Below, piece by piece: positions 8,681-17,995 of a stretch of DNA of 64,000 nucleotides. Origin of the DNA: Saprospiraceae bacterium. Lineage in GTDB: Bacteria; Bacteroidota; Bacteroidia; Chitinophagales; Saprospiraceae. The position numbers and the translations under genes are program-made. The notes under the pieces were generated by a model. The model did no database searches. It was given only the letters and a program-made list of their open reading frames with translations, and was not told the origin of the DNA. The DNA lies in the NCBI GenBank assembly GCA_016718205.1, contig JADKEB010000033.1, positions 620,001 through 684,000 on the forward strand, read 5' to 3'. Each line of letters begins with the position of its first letter. The first letter of the stretch is position 1.

Positions 8681-11050
8681 ATGAAATTCATCCAAAGTTT
8701 ATCTGTAATCATTTTTGTTTTATTTTTATCACCTATTGTGCTTTTTAGCCAAAATAACCTTCAAAATATCCGTGGTACAGTATTGGACAAGCTTTCACAG
8801 ACTGCCTTAATTGGTGCGTCTGTTGCATCATTGAACCATTCAGAAAATAAAGGCACTATTACAGATGAAAACGGACAATATACCTTGTCTGATCTCGCTC
8901 CTGGAAGATACGAAGTAAAAGTATCCTATGTGGGATATAAAGACGTTATCGTACCTAATGTGGTCGTGACATCTGGCAAAGAAGTCATACTTGATATAGC
9001 CATGGAAGAAGACCTGAAAATACTAGACGAAGTAGTCATCAAAGCCTACAGCAAAAATAAAACCATCAATGACCTGGCCACGATTAGTGCCCGGACATTC
9101 TCTATGGAAGAAGTCAATAGATATGCGGGTGGCAGAGGTGATCCAGCAAGATTGGCAGCCAATTTTGCTGGTGTGAGTGCGCCAGATGATTCTCGAAATG
9201 ACATCGTGATACGTGGTAATTCTCCAGTGGGCGTTTTGTGGCGCATAGACGGTATGAATGTGACCAATCCCAATCATTTTGCAACCGTAGGTACCACGGG
9301 TGGAGCAGTTAGTGCCTTAAATACCAATCTATTAAAGAGTTCTGATTTTTTTACATCGGCTTTCCCTTCAGAATATGGCAATGCCATTTCCGGTGTATTT
9401 GACTTAGGATTCAGGAGTGGAAACACCCAAAAACGAGAGACAACAATCCAAGCAGGCGTCATCACAGGTCTCGAAGTGACCACCGAAGGACCAATTATTA
9501 AAAAAAGTAATTCATCTTATCTTGTTGGTTATAGATATGCCCTTGCTGGTGTAGCACAAGCAGTGGGCGTAGATATAGGTACGACCGCCACACCGAGTTA
9601 TCAGGATTTGTCCTTTAAGGTAAATAGTGGCAATACAAAGCTAGGCAGATTTACCACTTTTGGTATATTGGCGACTAGCAGTATCAATATATCAGGTGAT
9701 AATGCAGGATCTCTTTTTGGCGGTAAAGATGGGAATGATCTAGCAAGTAAGATCGGCATCATTGGTGTCAATCATTTTAAACAACTCAATGATAAGTCAT
9801 ACTTATCATCCACCATTGGACTGAATTACAGCAAAACCGATCAAATCAACTACGAAACAGATAGAGCCACCAATACATCTTATGCAAAGGAAGAAAGCAA
9901 TGTAGCCAAAACAGGGTACAACATGGCTACAACTTTCAACTCAAAACTTAATTCAAAAGCTTTTCTGAAGATTGGCTTGCAGACTGAAATCATTGGACTG
10001 AATTTGTATTACAGAACCAAACGAAACATAAACGATGAGTGGTTGCAGATTTGGGATTATGATAGCAATACCAATCTTTCACAAGGTTTTGCACACTTAA
10101 AATATAGTTTTAATGATCAATGGACACTTAATGCAGGTTTACATACACAATATTTTTTCTTAAATTCATCCAAAGCAGTGGAACCTAGATTAGGTTTAAG
10201 ATATGATTTGAATGCAAAATCAAGCCTGAACTTTGGATACGGACTACATGCTCAGATGCAACCCATCAATGTATATTTTCTTCAGACCCAAAATGCGGAT
10301 GGTACCATTTCTTATAATAATGAAGGATTAGATTTTACCAAAAGTCATCATTTTGTGGTTGGATATGATGTAAATCCATTCAAGGATTGGCGAGTAAAAG
10401 CAGAGCTATATTACCAATATCTATACGATGTACCAGTCAATACTTTTTCGAGTAGCTATTCTATGCTGAATACGGGAGCGAGTTTCAAAACCGAATTGGA
10501 AGATTTATTGACCAATGGTGGTACTGGACAAAATTATGGCGTGGAACTCACCATTGAAAAATTCTTTAGCAATGGCTATTATGGTCTGTTCACTTCGTCA
10601 CTCTATAGCTCAACATATACGGGTAGTGATGGCGTAGAGCGCAACACCGCATTTAATGGACAGTATGTATATAATATCTTAGCGGGAAAAGAATGGAGCA
10701 TTGGGAAAACCAAAAGAAACAGATTCAGTGTAGACTTTAAACTCACGAATGCCGGTGGCAGGGCTTATACGCCTATCGATCTAGCGGCTTCACAAGCCAC
10801 AGGAAGAGAAGTACTCAATACGGATGCAAATTCAGGTTTTTATGATGACTATTTAAGAATGGATGTCAAGCTCAATTTTACATTCAACAGCAAAAAAAGA
10901 AAATTGTCACAAACACTTTCGCTTGACGTACAAAAAGTTACCAATAATGATAATGTTTTTTCTCAGAAATACGACCAACAAACCTCAAGTATCAGGACCA
11001 CATACCAGTTAGGACTGTTTCCAAATGTGGTGTACAAAGTACAATTTTAA
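8681..11050 (+). CDS. TonB-dependent receptor with carboxypeptidase-regulatory-like domain
   Basis: 789 residues from the ATG at 8681. A start at 8648 is possible but overlaps the likely promoter, and 8681 gives a clean signal peptide MKFIQSLSVIIFVLFLSPIV. Mature residues about 25-110 form a CarboxypepD_reg-like fold (IRGTVLDKLSQTALIGASV, GRYEVKVSYVGYKDV). A plug domain follows (LAANFAGVS...RNDIVIRGNSPVGVLWRIDG) and then a 22-strand-type barrel ending in Phe (YKVQF), the usual outer-membrane insertion signal. It should import a TonB-dependent ligand across the outer membrane. It is first in a co-directional cluster with two YHYH lipoproteins and a LytTR two-component pair, which may handle the same ligand (inference). 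No SusD partner is present, so a polysaccharide PUL is unlikely. Confidence 0.9.
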   Translation: MKFIQSLSVIIFVLFLSPIVLFSQNNLQNIRGTVLDKLSQTALIGASVASLNHSENKGTITDENGQYTLSDLAPGRYEVKVSYVGYKDVIVPNVVVTSGKEVILDIAMEEDLKILDEVVIKAYSKNKTINDLATISARTFSMEEVNRYAGGRGDPARLAANFAGVSAPDDSRNDIVIRGNSPVGVLWRIDGMNVTNPNHFATVGTTGGAVSALNTNLLKSSDFFTSAFPSEYGNAISGVFDLGFRSGNTQKRETTIQAGVITGLEVTTEGPIIKKSNSSYLVGYRYALAGVAQAVGVDIGTTATPSYQDLSFKVNSGNTKLGRFTTFGILATSSINISGDNAGSLFGGKDGNDLASKIGIIGVNHFKQLNDKSYLSSTIGLNYSKTDQINYETDRATNTSYAKEESNVAKTGYNMATTFNSKLNSKAFLKIGLQTEIIGLNLYYRTKRNINDEWLQIWDYDSNTNLSQGFAHLKYSFNDQWTLNAGLHTQYFFLNSSKAVEPRLGLRYDLNAKSSLNFGYGLHAQMQPINVYFLQTQNADGTISYNNEGLDFTKSHHFVVGYDVNPFKDWRVKAELYYQYLYDVPVNTFSSSYSMLNTGASFKTELEDLLTNGGTGQNYGVELTIEKFFSNGYYGLFTSSLYSSTYTGSDGVERNTAFNGQYVYNILAGKEWSIGKTKRNRFSVDFKLTNAGGRAYTPIDLAASQATGREVLNTDANSGFYDDYLRMDVKLNFTFNSKKRKLSQTLSLDVQKVTNNDNVFSQKYDQQTSSIRTTYQLGLFPNVVYKVQF

Positions 11051-11112
11051 GAAAATATACTTATTAAACTATCTACAAGTTTTTACACAGATTACTCACT
11101 AATTCAAATAAA

Positions 11113-12063
11113 ATGAAAACATTAAAATTTTTAGTATTCGGAACCCTTATCTTTCTATTGTCGCAATGCACAGACACAGAGACAGATGATGGGGGCACTA
11201 CTACTCCAGAATGTACCTCCGACAAAGTAGTGGACAAATCTAGAGGAGCGTGCAATGAGACTTTGACCTTGGTACCTTCTGTCAAAATTGAAATCGTAGG
11301 AGCCAACAGAGTCATCACGGCCAATAGTATCCCCAATCACAAAGTAGGCCTTTTCGGGAACGTGGCGGGTAGTCTCAATCCGAATGCGATCAGAGCGCAA
11401 AACAAAACATACACCATCACAAATCAACCCGTTAAGGCTTCTCAGTTTTTTTCTTTGACCAATGCTACTACCCTTAGTTTGTGGTCCTTTGGTGTCTTGC
11501 TCAATGGCGTCGAACTAGATCCGATCGCCGCAGAGCCTTGGCCACATCAGGGACTAATGGCCACAAATGTCAATTGGGAATGGAATCTCGAAGCCACCAA
11601 TGTGAAAATTGGACTGGATTGTAATAATGCCCACGTGCAGCCTACCGGCAAATATCACTATCACGGCTCACCCACCCTTTATCTCCAAAATGCTAATATT
11701 CCATCCAACAAAATGACCCTTGTAGGATATGCTGCTGATGGATTTCCAGTTTATTATAAATATGCTTACACCAATGCAACAGATGCAAACTCCGCTGTGA
11801 TCGCCATGACATCTAGCTACAGACTGAAATCTGGCAAAAGACCAGGTGACGGAGTCATTGCGCCTTGTGGATCTTTCGATGGCGTCTATAGCAATGATTA
11901 TGAGTTTGTAAGTGGACTCGGCACCCTAGATCAAGCCAATGGAAGAGAAGGTGTGACACCTGAATATCCTACAGGAACGTATTATTATCTGATTACAGAT
12001 GATTTTCCTAATATCCCACGGTACTTCAGAGGTACACCGGCACCGGAATTTAAGGTGAATTAG
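11113..12063 (+). CDS. YHYH domain-containing lipoprotein
   Basis: 316 residues. The N-terminus MKTLKFLVFGTLIFLLSQC is a lipoprotein signal with Cys19 as the likely lipidation site. A YHYH motif occurs in GKYHYHGSPTLYL near residue 180, in the context DCNNAHVQPTGKYHYHGSP, and the C-terminal part has VGYAADGFPVYYKY and GTYYYLITDDFP. The YHYH family (PF14240) has no established biochemical role; its His and Tyr clusters suggest metal binding (inference). It lies 62 bases after the TonB-dependent receptor and 43 bases before a second YHYH protein, so a shared operon is likely. Confidence 0.85.
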   Translation: MKTLKFLVFGTLIFLLSQCTDTETDDGGTTTPECTSDKVVDKSRGACNETLTLVPSVKIEIVGANRVITANSIPNHKVGLFGNVAGSLNPNAIRAQNKTYTITNQPVKASQFFSLTNATTLSLWSFGVLLNGVELDPIAAEPWPHQGLMATNVNWEWNLEATNVKIGLDCNNAHVQPTGKYHYHGSPTLYLQNANIPSNKMTLVGYAADGFPVYYKYAYTNATDANSAVIAMTSSYRLKSGKRPGDGVIAPCGSFDGVYSNDYEFVSGLGTLDQANGREGVTPEYPTGTYYYLITDDFPNIPRYFRGTPAPEFKVN

Positions 12064-12106
12064 CCTACCTAAATAATATTTATTAACAATTCCAAAATTT
12101 TAAACA

Positions 12107-13063
12107 ATGACATTCAAATTCATTTTAATTCCACTAGCATTATTAGGGCTTTTAGCATGCGATAAGGAAGATACAGCTGCTCCTGATACCACGGATACTG
12201 TAATAAAAGTAGATGGTAGTAAATTTTTATCTGGTGGCCTTTCCGAACCTGTCAGTATTGTGTCCAAAACATTGTCCACGGGAGCCACCGTAGATTGTTA
12301 TAAAATCGTGACCAAAAGTACGCCACCAGACCACGACATGGGGCCTTGGTGTCCGTCCAATATCTCAGATGATGCATCTAAAGGTGGTATATGGCTGGAA
12401 GGTGGCAAAGTGTATGATGTAGATGGCGCTTTTATCAAAAATCTTGCTACTTTTTATAACAATAACACTTGGCAAATGTACAATACAAGCACTGGAGCCA
12501 TTACAAAAACATCAACACAAGCTCAATGTCAAGCTGCCGCAAATCCAAATGTAGGTGCAGAATACAAAAATTATTGTGTAGAGTGTTTGCCTTCTTATGT
12601 TTCTACCTTAACAAAGACCATTTACATTCCTGTGACACCTGTCAAATTAACATCACCTGTTAGTTTTGGGGCTGGACCTATGGCTGTACCATCTATCAGA
12701 GGAATAGCGTTCAATGGTGTAGTCTTCGATGCGCCAGCTCCAGTTAATGCCATTTTAGGGGCATACACATTGGCACCTTTTGACGATGCGGGTGGTCATA
12801 TCAATATCGGTGCAGGATATCACTATCATGCGGCAACGGGCAAAACAACCAAAATTGCCCAAGCAGACGGTCATGCAGCCATGATAGGTTATGCACTGGA
12901 TGGTTTCGGGATTTATGAAAATCTAAATGTGGCTGGAGTAGAAGACACAGACCTAGATGCAAGTCGAGGACATTATGACAGTGTCAGAGGCTATCATTAC
13001 CACGTAGCAAAAGCAGGTACCAATAGTTTTATCAATAGTTTAGCTGGTGCTTATGTCAAATAA
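12107..13063 (+). CDS. YHYH domain-containing lipoprotein, second paralogue
   Basis: 318 residues with lipoprotein signal MTFKFILIPLALLGLLAC (Cys18). Two YHYH motifs are visible: GAGYHYHAATGK near residue 241 and RGYHYHVAKAG near 298, with MIGYALDGFGIYENL between them, parallel to VGYAADGFPVYYKY in the previous protein. Cysteines in CQAAANPNVGAEYKNYCVEC could form disulfides. Function is unknown for the family. The stop overlaps the start region of the next gene by about 11 bases, which argues for translational coupling. A periplasmic or surface metal- or ligand-binding role next to the TonB receptor is inference. Confidence 0.85.
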   Translation: MTFKFILIPLALLGLLACDKEDTAAPDTTDTVIKVDGSKFLSGGLSEPVSIVSKTLSTGATVDCYKIVTKSTPPDHDMGPWCPSNISDDASKGGIWLEGGKVYDVDGAFIKNLATFYNNNTWQMYNTSTGAITKTSTQAQCQAAANPNVGAEYKNYCVECLPSYVSTLTKTIYIPVTPVKLTSPVSFGAGPMAVPSIRGIAFNGVVFDAPAPVNAILGAYTLAPFDDAGGHINIGAGYHYHAATGKTTKIAQADGHAAMIGYALDGFGIYENLNVAGVEDTDLDASRGHYDSVRGYHYHVAKAGTNSFINSLAGAYVK

Positions 13064-13622
13064 TGTGCAAGTTTTTTTGAGATATTTATCCTTTATCATC
13101 TTGATTTCTAGTGTCCAAGTTGCACATGCGCATCAGCCAGATCTGTCTAGCCTGATGATATATGAACAAGGTGGAAAATCGATTTTAGTGATCAAAAGTG
13201 CCTTATCTGCTTTTGAAAGCGAAATCGAGTACTCGTATCCCAAAGGTGCTTACAAAACACCTGCAGAATTTCAGGAATTGGTAATTCAGCATTTTCAGAA
13301 AAAAAGTTTATTAGTAATCAATGGTGATACGATCAAATTTATTCATACGCAGGTAAGTTTAGGACACGAAACCACATTATTTGCGGAATTATCTAACTTG
13401 CCTATTGATATAAAGTCGATGCATATTAAAAATGCCATTTTTAGTGATATTTCCAATAGTATTTGTGAAGTCATTCTCACTTTAAAAGGTATTTCACATT
13501 TTATTTACCAAATCAACACTTACTTTTTTAGGTATCTTTGTGGTGACAATATTTCTGGCGGTTGGGATGATGATTCTAAAACGCAAGACTTTAAAAGTCT
13601 CTCTTCTAGTCAATATGTTTGA
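13053..13622 (+). CDS. Hypothetical exported protein, C-terminus frameshifted
   Basis: From ATG 13053 the protein has a signal peptide (MSNNVQVFLRYLSFIILISS, cleavage after AHA) and a periplasmic domain with YSYPKGAYKTPAEFQELVIQ and SLGHETTLFAEL. After about base 13490 the frame yields an unlikely Ser/Asp-rich tail. Another frame encodes a perfect membrane helix, TLTFLGIFVVTIFLAVGMMI, followed by Lys/Arg, ending at 13674. So the native form probably had a C-terminal anchor and this copy is frameshifted, or the sequence has an error. It is related in layout to the next two frames. Its start overlaps the upstream YHYH gene. No known family was recognised with confidence. Confidence 0.6.
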   Translation: MSNNVQVFLRYLSFIILISSVQVAHAHQPDLSSLMIYEQGGKSILVIKSALSAFESEIEYSYPKGAYKTPAEFQELVIQHFQKKSLLVINGDTIKFIHTQVSLGHETTLFAELSNLPIDIKSMHIKNAIFSDISNSICEVILTLKGISHFIYQINTYFFRYLCGDNISGGWDDDSKTQDFKSLSSSQYV

Positions 13623-13697
13623 AAAATCGAAGGTAATGTTTAACATAATTTTGTCCCATAAAAATCAAATTTAAAAAATCAATATTTCTTATTAATT

Positions 13698-13889
13698 TTG
13701 ATCATATCATGCTTACAAACCTTAGGTTTTGCACATAGCCCGCATGAATGTTATTTTGATATCAAACTGGAAAATAATACTTGTACCATCAAAGCAGAAT
13801 TCCCGTGGACACTGAGAAATGCGCTGTTGGACTTTGATCCTTCATTGAATAGTATACAAACACCGCAAGCCTTTGAAACAAGCATTTGA
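13698..13889 (+). pseudogene. N-terminal half of a split exported protein
   Basis: A TTG-initiated frame of 63 residues beginning in a hydrophobic stretch (FLLILIISCLQTLGFAHS, partly upstream of the TTG) and then HECYFDIKLENNTCTIKAEF. It ends in the segment PQAFETSI, where the next frame starts with KQAFEKYI. The two frames overlap by 17 bases and together make one protein of the same layout as the preceding gene: signal peptide, periplasmic domain, C-terminal helix. No ATG is found in frame upstream, so the start too may be damaged. Confidence 0.45.
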
Positions 13890-14280
13890 AAAGTATATCA
13901 GATCTCATCTTATCTTGAAGGATAAAGAAGGCAAAATGCTTATTTTTAAAGGGTTTAGAGCTTTAGAAAGTAGCGGGCACTCTCATCAAAACGAATACGT
14001 TTTGGAATACGAAGGCAGCGATGTCAAACAAGTGACTAATACCATCATGTTTGAAATGTCAGACAAACAAAGTAATTACCACAGCATAATGATAGATGGT
14101 ACCAAAAGAACCTTTGAAACTTATAAGGGACAAGACAGTTTTATAATTGATAATCTTTCGACTAATTATACTCCATACTTTATTTTTGGATTTGTGGTTA
14201 TAGGTATTATTGGTATTGTGGCGTATAAATATTGGCCAACCGCCAAAAAACATGCTAAAACAAACATTATTGAAAACTAG
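13873..14280 (+). pseudogene. C-terminal half of a split exported, membrane-anchored protein
   Basis: 135 residues continuing the previous frame: KQAFEKYIRSHLILKDKEGK, GFRALESSGHSHQNEYVLEY, and a membrane helix YFIFGFVVIGIIGIVAYKYW near residues 100-120 followed by a Lys-rich cytoplasmic tail. The segment around SSGHSHQNEYVLEY aligns by eye with SLGHETTLFAEL of the gene at 13053, so these are paralogues. On its own this frame lacks a signal peptide and would not be exported correctly. It probably belongs to the receptor/YHYH cluster. Function unknown. Confidence 0.5.
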
Positions 14281-14382
14281 ATTTGTAAATTAAAGTTTTG
14301 TCAAACCAAACGAATTAGCATATGACTGACACGATAGGTATATTTTTGTCTCCTAATTGATCAAACCAAACATGTTTCTATT

Positions 14383-15411
14383 TTGAAAAATAAAAGATTG
14401 AGTTGGATTCTGATATATGCAGTAGGAATTGCTCTACTGTTTAAGTTGGCATTTTTTCGCTTGGAAGAATTTTGGCATTGGGACTTAATCTTCATTATGT
14501 TTATTATTCTGATCCTGTGGTATGGCAATCTTTATATAGATCAACAGCTAAATAGGCGTATCCCTTGGATAAACCGACCTAAACGCCGGCTTATTTTCCA
14601 AATCGTTTACAACACGCTTTTTACCACCGTAACACTTTTTGTGCTTATGTACATCGTGCATCAAATTAAATTTGGAGATGGTCGCATCATCAATCGTAAA
14701 ATGGTGGAGACATTTTTGCCTGCACTTAGTATTACTTATGTGGTATTGGCTGTACAAATAAGTAGGCAATTTTTTAGTGCATTAAAGGATAGCATGTTGC
14801 AAGTGGAAAAATATAAAACAGAAAGCATCCAAGCTCAAATGCAGAATCTAAAAAATCAGCTCAATCCCCATTTTCTGTTCAATAATTTGAGTGTACTCAG
14901 TTCTTTAGTGTACAAAGATCAGGATAAAGCCGTGGAATTTATCAATGAATTATCTAAAGTGTATCGATATGTTTTGGAAAATAAAACATCTGAATTGGTA
15001 CCTTTAACCGAAGAATTATCATTTCTAGATCACTATATTTATTTGTTGAAAATCAGATTTGGGAATAATGTCATTTTTAATGTAAATATTGATACTTCAA
15101 AGAAAAATGCCTTGTTGCCTATGTGTCTGCAAATGTTGGTAGAAAACACCATTCAGCACAATGAAACATCAAAAGCCTCACCTTTGCAAGTCAATATCTT
15201 TACCGAACATCATTCATTGAACGTAGAGAATAAAGTGATGCCAAGGAGTGATAAAACAATAAGTTCAAATATGGGCTTGAAAAATATACAGTCAAGGTAT
15301 GCTTATTTTACGGACGAAAAAGTAACCATTTCAGATGATGGGCAAGTATTCAAAGTGTCTTGCCCACTTCTAAAACATTTTCACCAACATAAAATATTGC
15401 AGCATATGTAA
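14383..15411 (+). CDS. LytS/YehU-type sensor histidine kinase
   Basis: 342 residues from a TTG start at 14383; the nearby ATG at 14372 is out of frame and stops at once. Four membrane segments occupy about residues 8-125, with no extracellular sensor domain of note. The His_kinase box LKNQLNPHFLFNNLSVLSSL carries the phosphorylated His at 163. A short HATPase-like region follows (MLVENTIQHNE, GLKNIQSRYAYF). It should autophosphorylate and pass phosphate to the LytTR regulator 40 bases downstream. It follows the receptor/YHYH cluster in the same direction, so it may control that cluster (inference). Family assignment is firm. Confidence 0.9.
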   Translation: MKNKRLSWILIYAVGIALLFKLAFFRLEEFWHWDLIFIMFIILILWYGNLYIDQQLNRRIPWINRPKRRLIFQIVYNTLFTTVTLFVLMYIVHQIKFGDGRIINRKMVETFLPALSITYVVLAVQISRQFFSALKDSMLQVEKYKTESIQAQMQNLKNQLNPHFLFNNLSVLSSLVYKDQDKAVEFINELSKVYRYVLENKTSELVPLTEELSFLDHYIYLLKIRFGNNVIFNVNIDTSKKNALLPMCLQMLVENTIQHNETSKASPLQVNIFTEHHSLNVENKVMPRSDKTISSNMGLKNIQSRYAYFTDEKVTISDDGQVFKVSCPLLKHFHQHKILQHM

Positions 15412-15451
15412 TCTTTTAGGAGTCAATAGTAACAAAATCCCAAAGTAAAGT

Positions 15452-16213
15452 ATGAAAGTTTTAATCATTGAAGACGAAACCCTATCTGCAGAACATCTGA
15501 CATCCTTACTTCACAAAACGAATAGGAATATCGAAGTAGTCAAATATTTGGATACCGTAAAAGCTACTATTCAGGCTTTTGAAGAAGGGATTTCGGCAGA
15601 TTTGATATTTTTAGATATTCACCTGGCAGATGGTAATAGTTTTGAGATTTTTTCAAAGATCAATATCAAAATACCTGTGATATTTACTACAGCGTATGAT
15701 CAATATGCCATCAAAGCGTTCAAACAAAACAGTATTGATTATCTACTGAAACCTATTAGTTTGCAAGATATTCAATTTGCTTTGGATAAATATGATAGTC
15801 AGCAACATACACATCAAACACAGATGATTGAAAATATGATGGCTGCATATCATCAAATCAATAAAACATTTAAAACCAGATTTATGGTGAAATTGGGCCA
15901 AAGTATAGAAACTGTTGCGACAGAAGACATCCATCATTTTGATACAAAAGAAAGTATTTCTTTTCTCATAACCAAAGGTGGGCAAAGATTTCCGGTAGAT
16001 TACACTTTAGACCAATTGGAAACCTTCCTGCAACCCAAAGTTTTCTTTCGTATTAACAGAAAAGTAATCATCCAATTTGCTTCCATTAGTAAAGTTAATA
16101 CGTACTTTAACGGTAGATTAGCTGTTGGTACTAAGTTTCTGGAGGGTGACGCACGAATTGTAAGCAGGGAAAGGGTGAATGATTTTAAGTTATGGTTGGA
16201 CGATAAAATCTGA
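15452..16213 (+). CDS. LytTR-family response regulator
   Basis: 253 residues. The receiver domain spans residues 1-120: acidic pair IEDE at 6-9, phospho-acceptor D55 in LIFLDIHLADG, Thr/Lys switch residues in IFTTAYDQYA and YLLKPI. The LytTR DNA-binding domain covers about 140-250 (FMVKLGQSIETVATEDIHHF, FFRINRKVIIQFASI). It is the cognate regulator of the kinase just upstream. LytTR proteins bind paired direct repeats in promoters; no target site was identified here. Confidence 0.93.
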   Translation: MKVLIIEDETLSAEHLTSLLHKTNRNIEVVKYLDTVKATIQAFEEGISADLIFLDIHLADGNSFEIFSKINIKIPVIFTTAYDQYAIKAFKQNSIDYLLKPISLQDIQFALDKYDSQQHTHQTQMIENMMAAYHQINKTFKTRFMVKLGQSIETVATEDIHHFDTKESISFLITKGGQRFPVDYTLDQLETFLQPKVFFRINRKVIIQFASISKVNTYFNGRLAVGTKFLEGDARIVSRERVNDFKLWLDDKI

Positions 16214-16479
16214 ATTTTGTAGAAGGGTTACATCTATTTTTCTTTTATGAACTTCAAAACAAAAACTAAACTTGTTTTATCTTTAAATGGCAGAAACATA
16301 TACTTCTTGAGAAAATAACCTATCTTTCTTTACGTAAATTAAGCACCAAGACAAGATCAATCCCAGAAAGTGATACCTTAGTAATAATAATATAAAAGCA
16401 ATCTTTAAATTGAATATTTTGGGTCTAAAAAACACGCTAAATGAAATTATTTTATTAGTTTTGTTGTTTTACTCCATGT

Positions 16480-17346
16480 ATGAATACACGCACTTTAGTA
16501 AGTTTTGATTGGGCAGCGAAAAAGTTGCTGCGGGAGAAAGTCAATTTTGATATTTTGGAAGGATTCTTATCCGAAACATTGCATGAAGATGTGATTGTAA
16601 AATCGATACTTGAGTCAGAGAGCAACAAAAACGATACCGACGACAAACACAATAAGGTAGATGTTCTTTGCGAGAATGCCAAAAGTGAATTAATCATCAT
16701 AGAGATACAGTTTTATGATGAGATTGATTATTTTCATAGACTCAACTATGCTGTTTCAAAAGTGGTGACAGAATATATGTACGAAGGGTATGATTACAGC
16801 AAAGTTAAAAAGGTATATTCTATTAATATCATATATTTTGATCTCGGGCGAGGAGATGATTATTTATATCACGGTAGAATGGAGTTTAGAGGGATGTACA
16901 AAAACGATATACTTAGTTTGAGCCCTGGACAGCAGACAGAGTTTAACAAACGATATCCATCAGAAATATTTCCTGAAATTATATTGTTCAAAATAAGTAA
17001 ATTTGATGATATTATTAGAGCACCATTAGATCAATGGATTTATTTTTTTAAACACACGGAATTGCCCGAAAATTATGACGCAAAGGGATTGAATCAAGTA
17101 AAAAATAAGTTAAATTTAAGTAAAATGGACACAACAACACAAAGTGATTATATTGACTATCTTAAAAATGTGAGAATCAGTCAGAATGCCATTGAATCAG
17201 TAAGAAAAGAAGGGAAGATCGAAGGGAAGATCGAAGTGATACTAGCCTTACATGAAGATGGTATCCCTATTGCTCAGATTGCAAAGTACACTAAACTCAC
17301 TCAAGTAGAAGTAGAGAAAATATTAAAGGAATATGGTAAACTTTAA
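16480..17346 (+). CDS. Rpn-family recombination-promoting nuclease (PD-(D/E)XK)
   Basis: 288 residues, matching the size of Rpn/YhgA-like proteins, often labelled putative transposases. The N-terminus FDWAAKKLLREKVNFDILEG and the core NKVDVLCENAKSELIIIEIQ supply the D-x(n)-ExQ variant of the PD-(D/E)XK active site (D near 62, E and Q near 75). The segment FYDEIDYFHRLNYAVSKVV is a family hallmark. The C-terminus has the repeated EGKIEGKIEVILALHEDG and an HTH-like IAQIAKYTKLTQVEVEKILK tail. Rpn proteins cleave DNA and promote RecA-independent recombination. It stands alone between the two-component pair and a decayed region. Confidence 0.85.
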   Translation: MNTRTLVSFDWAAKKLLREKVNFDILEGFLSETLHEDVIVKSILESESNKNDTDDKHNKVDVLCENAKSELIIIEIQFYDEIDYFHRLNYAVSKVVTEYMYEGYDYSKVKKVYSINIIYFDLGRGDDYLYHGRMEFRGMYKNDILSLSPGQQTEFNKRYPSEIFPEIILFKISKFDDIIRAPLDQWIYFFKHTELPENYDAKGLNQVKNKLNLSKMDTTTQSDYIDYLKNVRISQNAIESVRKEGKIEGKIEVILALHEDGIPIAQIAKYTKLTQVEVEKILKEYGKL

Positions 17347-17354
17347 ACTTTTTT

Positions 17355-17543
17355 ATGCCAATCATTGAAAACCCAAATTGTCCACCGATTTTCTTACGAA
17401 ATGGGCACCTCAATACCTTTTATCCTTACTTATTTAGAAAATAGCCACAATATTTTGTCAATAGACAAAGATACATTACGAATGATGATGACTTCTTTGA
17501 TGTAGATTGGATACAGAAGAAAAATAGACGGTTGACCATGTCA
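17355..17543 (+). pseudogene. N-terminal fragment of a YheT-like alpha/beta hydrolase
   Basis: Starts MPIIENPNCPPIFLRNGHLN then TFYPYLFRK, hits an in-frame TAG at 17442, and continues in the same frame as PQYFVNRQRYITNDDDFFDV then DWIQKKNRRLTM. This matches the N-terminal pattern of the YheT family (PPxFLRNGHLxTIYP ... DFxDLDW). The hydrolase reading ends at about 17543, where the opposite strand becomes transposase coding. The catalytic core is absent. It appears to be a gene cut by a transposon insertion that then lost the rest. Confidence 0.6.
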
Positions 17544-17945
17544 AAATTTTCGATGGCATATTTAAAATAGTTTTCTTGTGTCCAACGGCTGAGCATATTT
17601 TTGGCAATCGTGGCGATGTCTATACTTGGATGCGTGGTTATGATGGATGTTTGGTGACCGTTGCCATTGAGCTTCCGTACTTCTCTAAACCAAATGTCCT
17701 GAATGAGGCTTCCTTGTTCGCATATTTGCATAGTAGACTTATTGGTAGATATAAGTATTTCGTAGGGCTGGAACCTATACTCATCCCATTTGTCTTTGAC
17801 CCCTTTACGATAGGTTATGATGGCTACACGGTGGGCATCCCATAGTTTTTTGAACCATGCCGGCTCGTTCGCCTCCCGATCAAAGACCAAGGTGAACCAC
17901 ACTTTTTTTGGCACAGCCATAGCAACATTGCGACGTAGGTGTAAC
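17540..17945 (-). pseudogene. Transposase remnant (DDE type)
   Basis: Minus-strand frame with KKVWFTLVFDREANEPAWFK, WDAHRVAIITYRKGVKDKWD, WFREVRKLNGNGHQTSIITT and MLSRWTQENYFKYAIENFDM. The FDRE and RW.QENxFKY blocks are those of a DDE transposase group common in Bacteroidota whose formal IS family I cannot name. The N-terminal half is missing, and after FDM the frame reads antisense to the interrupted hydrolase fragment, so the C-terminus is lost as well. The ATG at 17920 is unlikely to be a real start, because the coding frame continues upstream as HLRRNVA. Confidence 0.6.
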
Positions 17946-17995
17946 CTACGCCGAGCGGTGTAGTAATGATGAATTCAGATCAGCAGTCACAAAGC

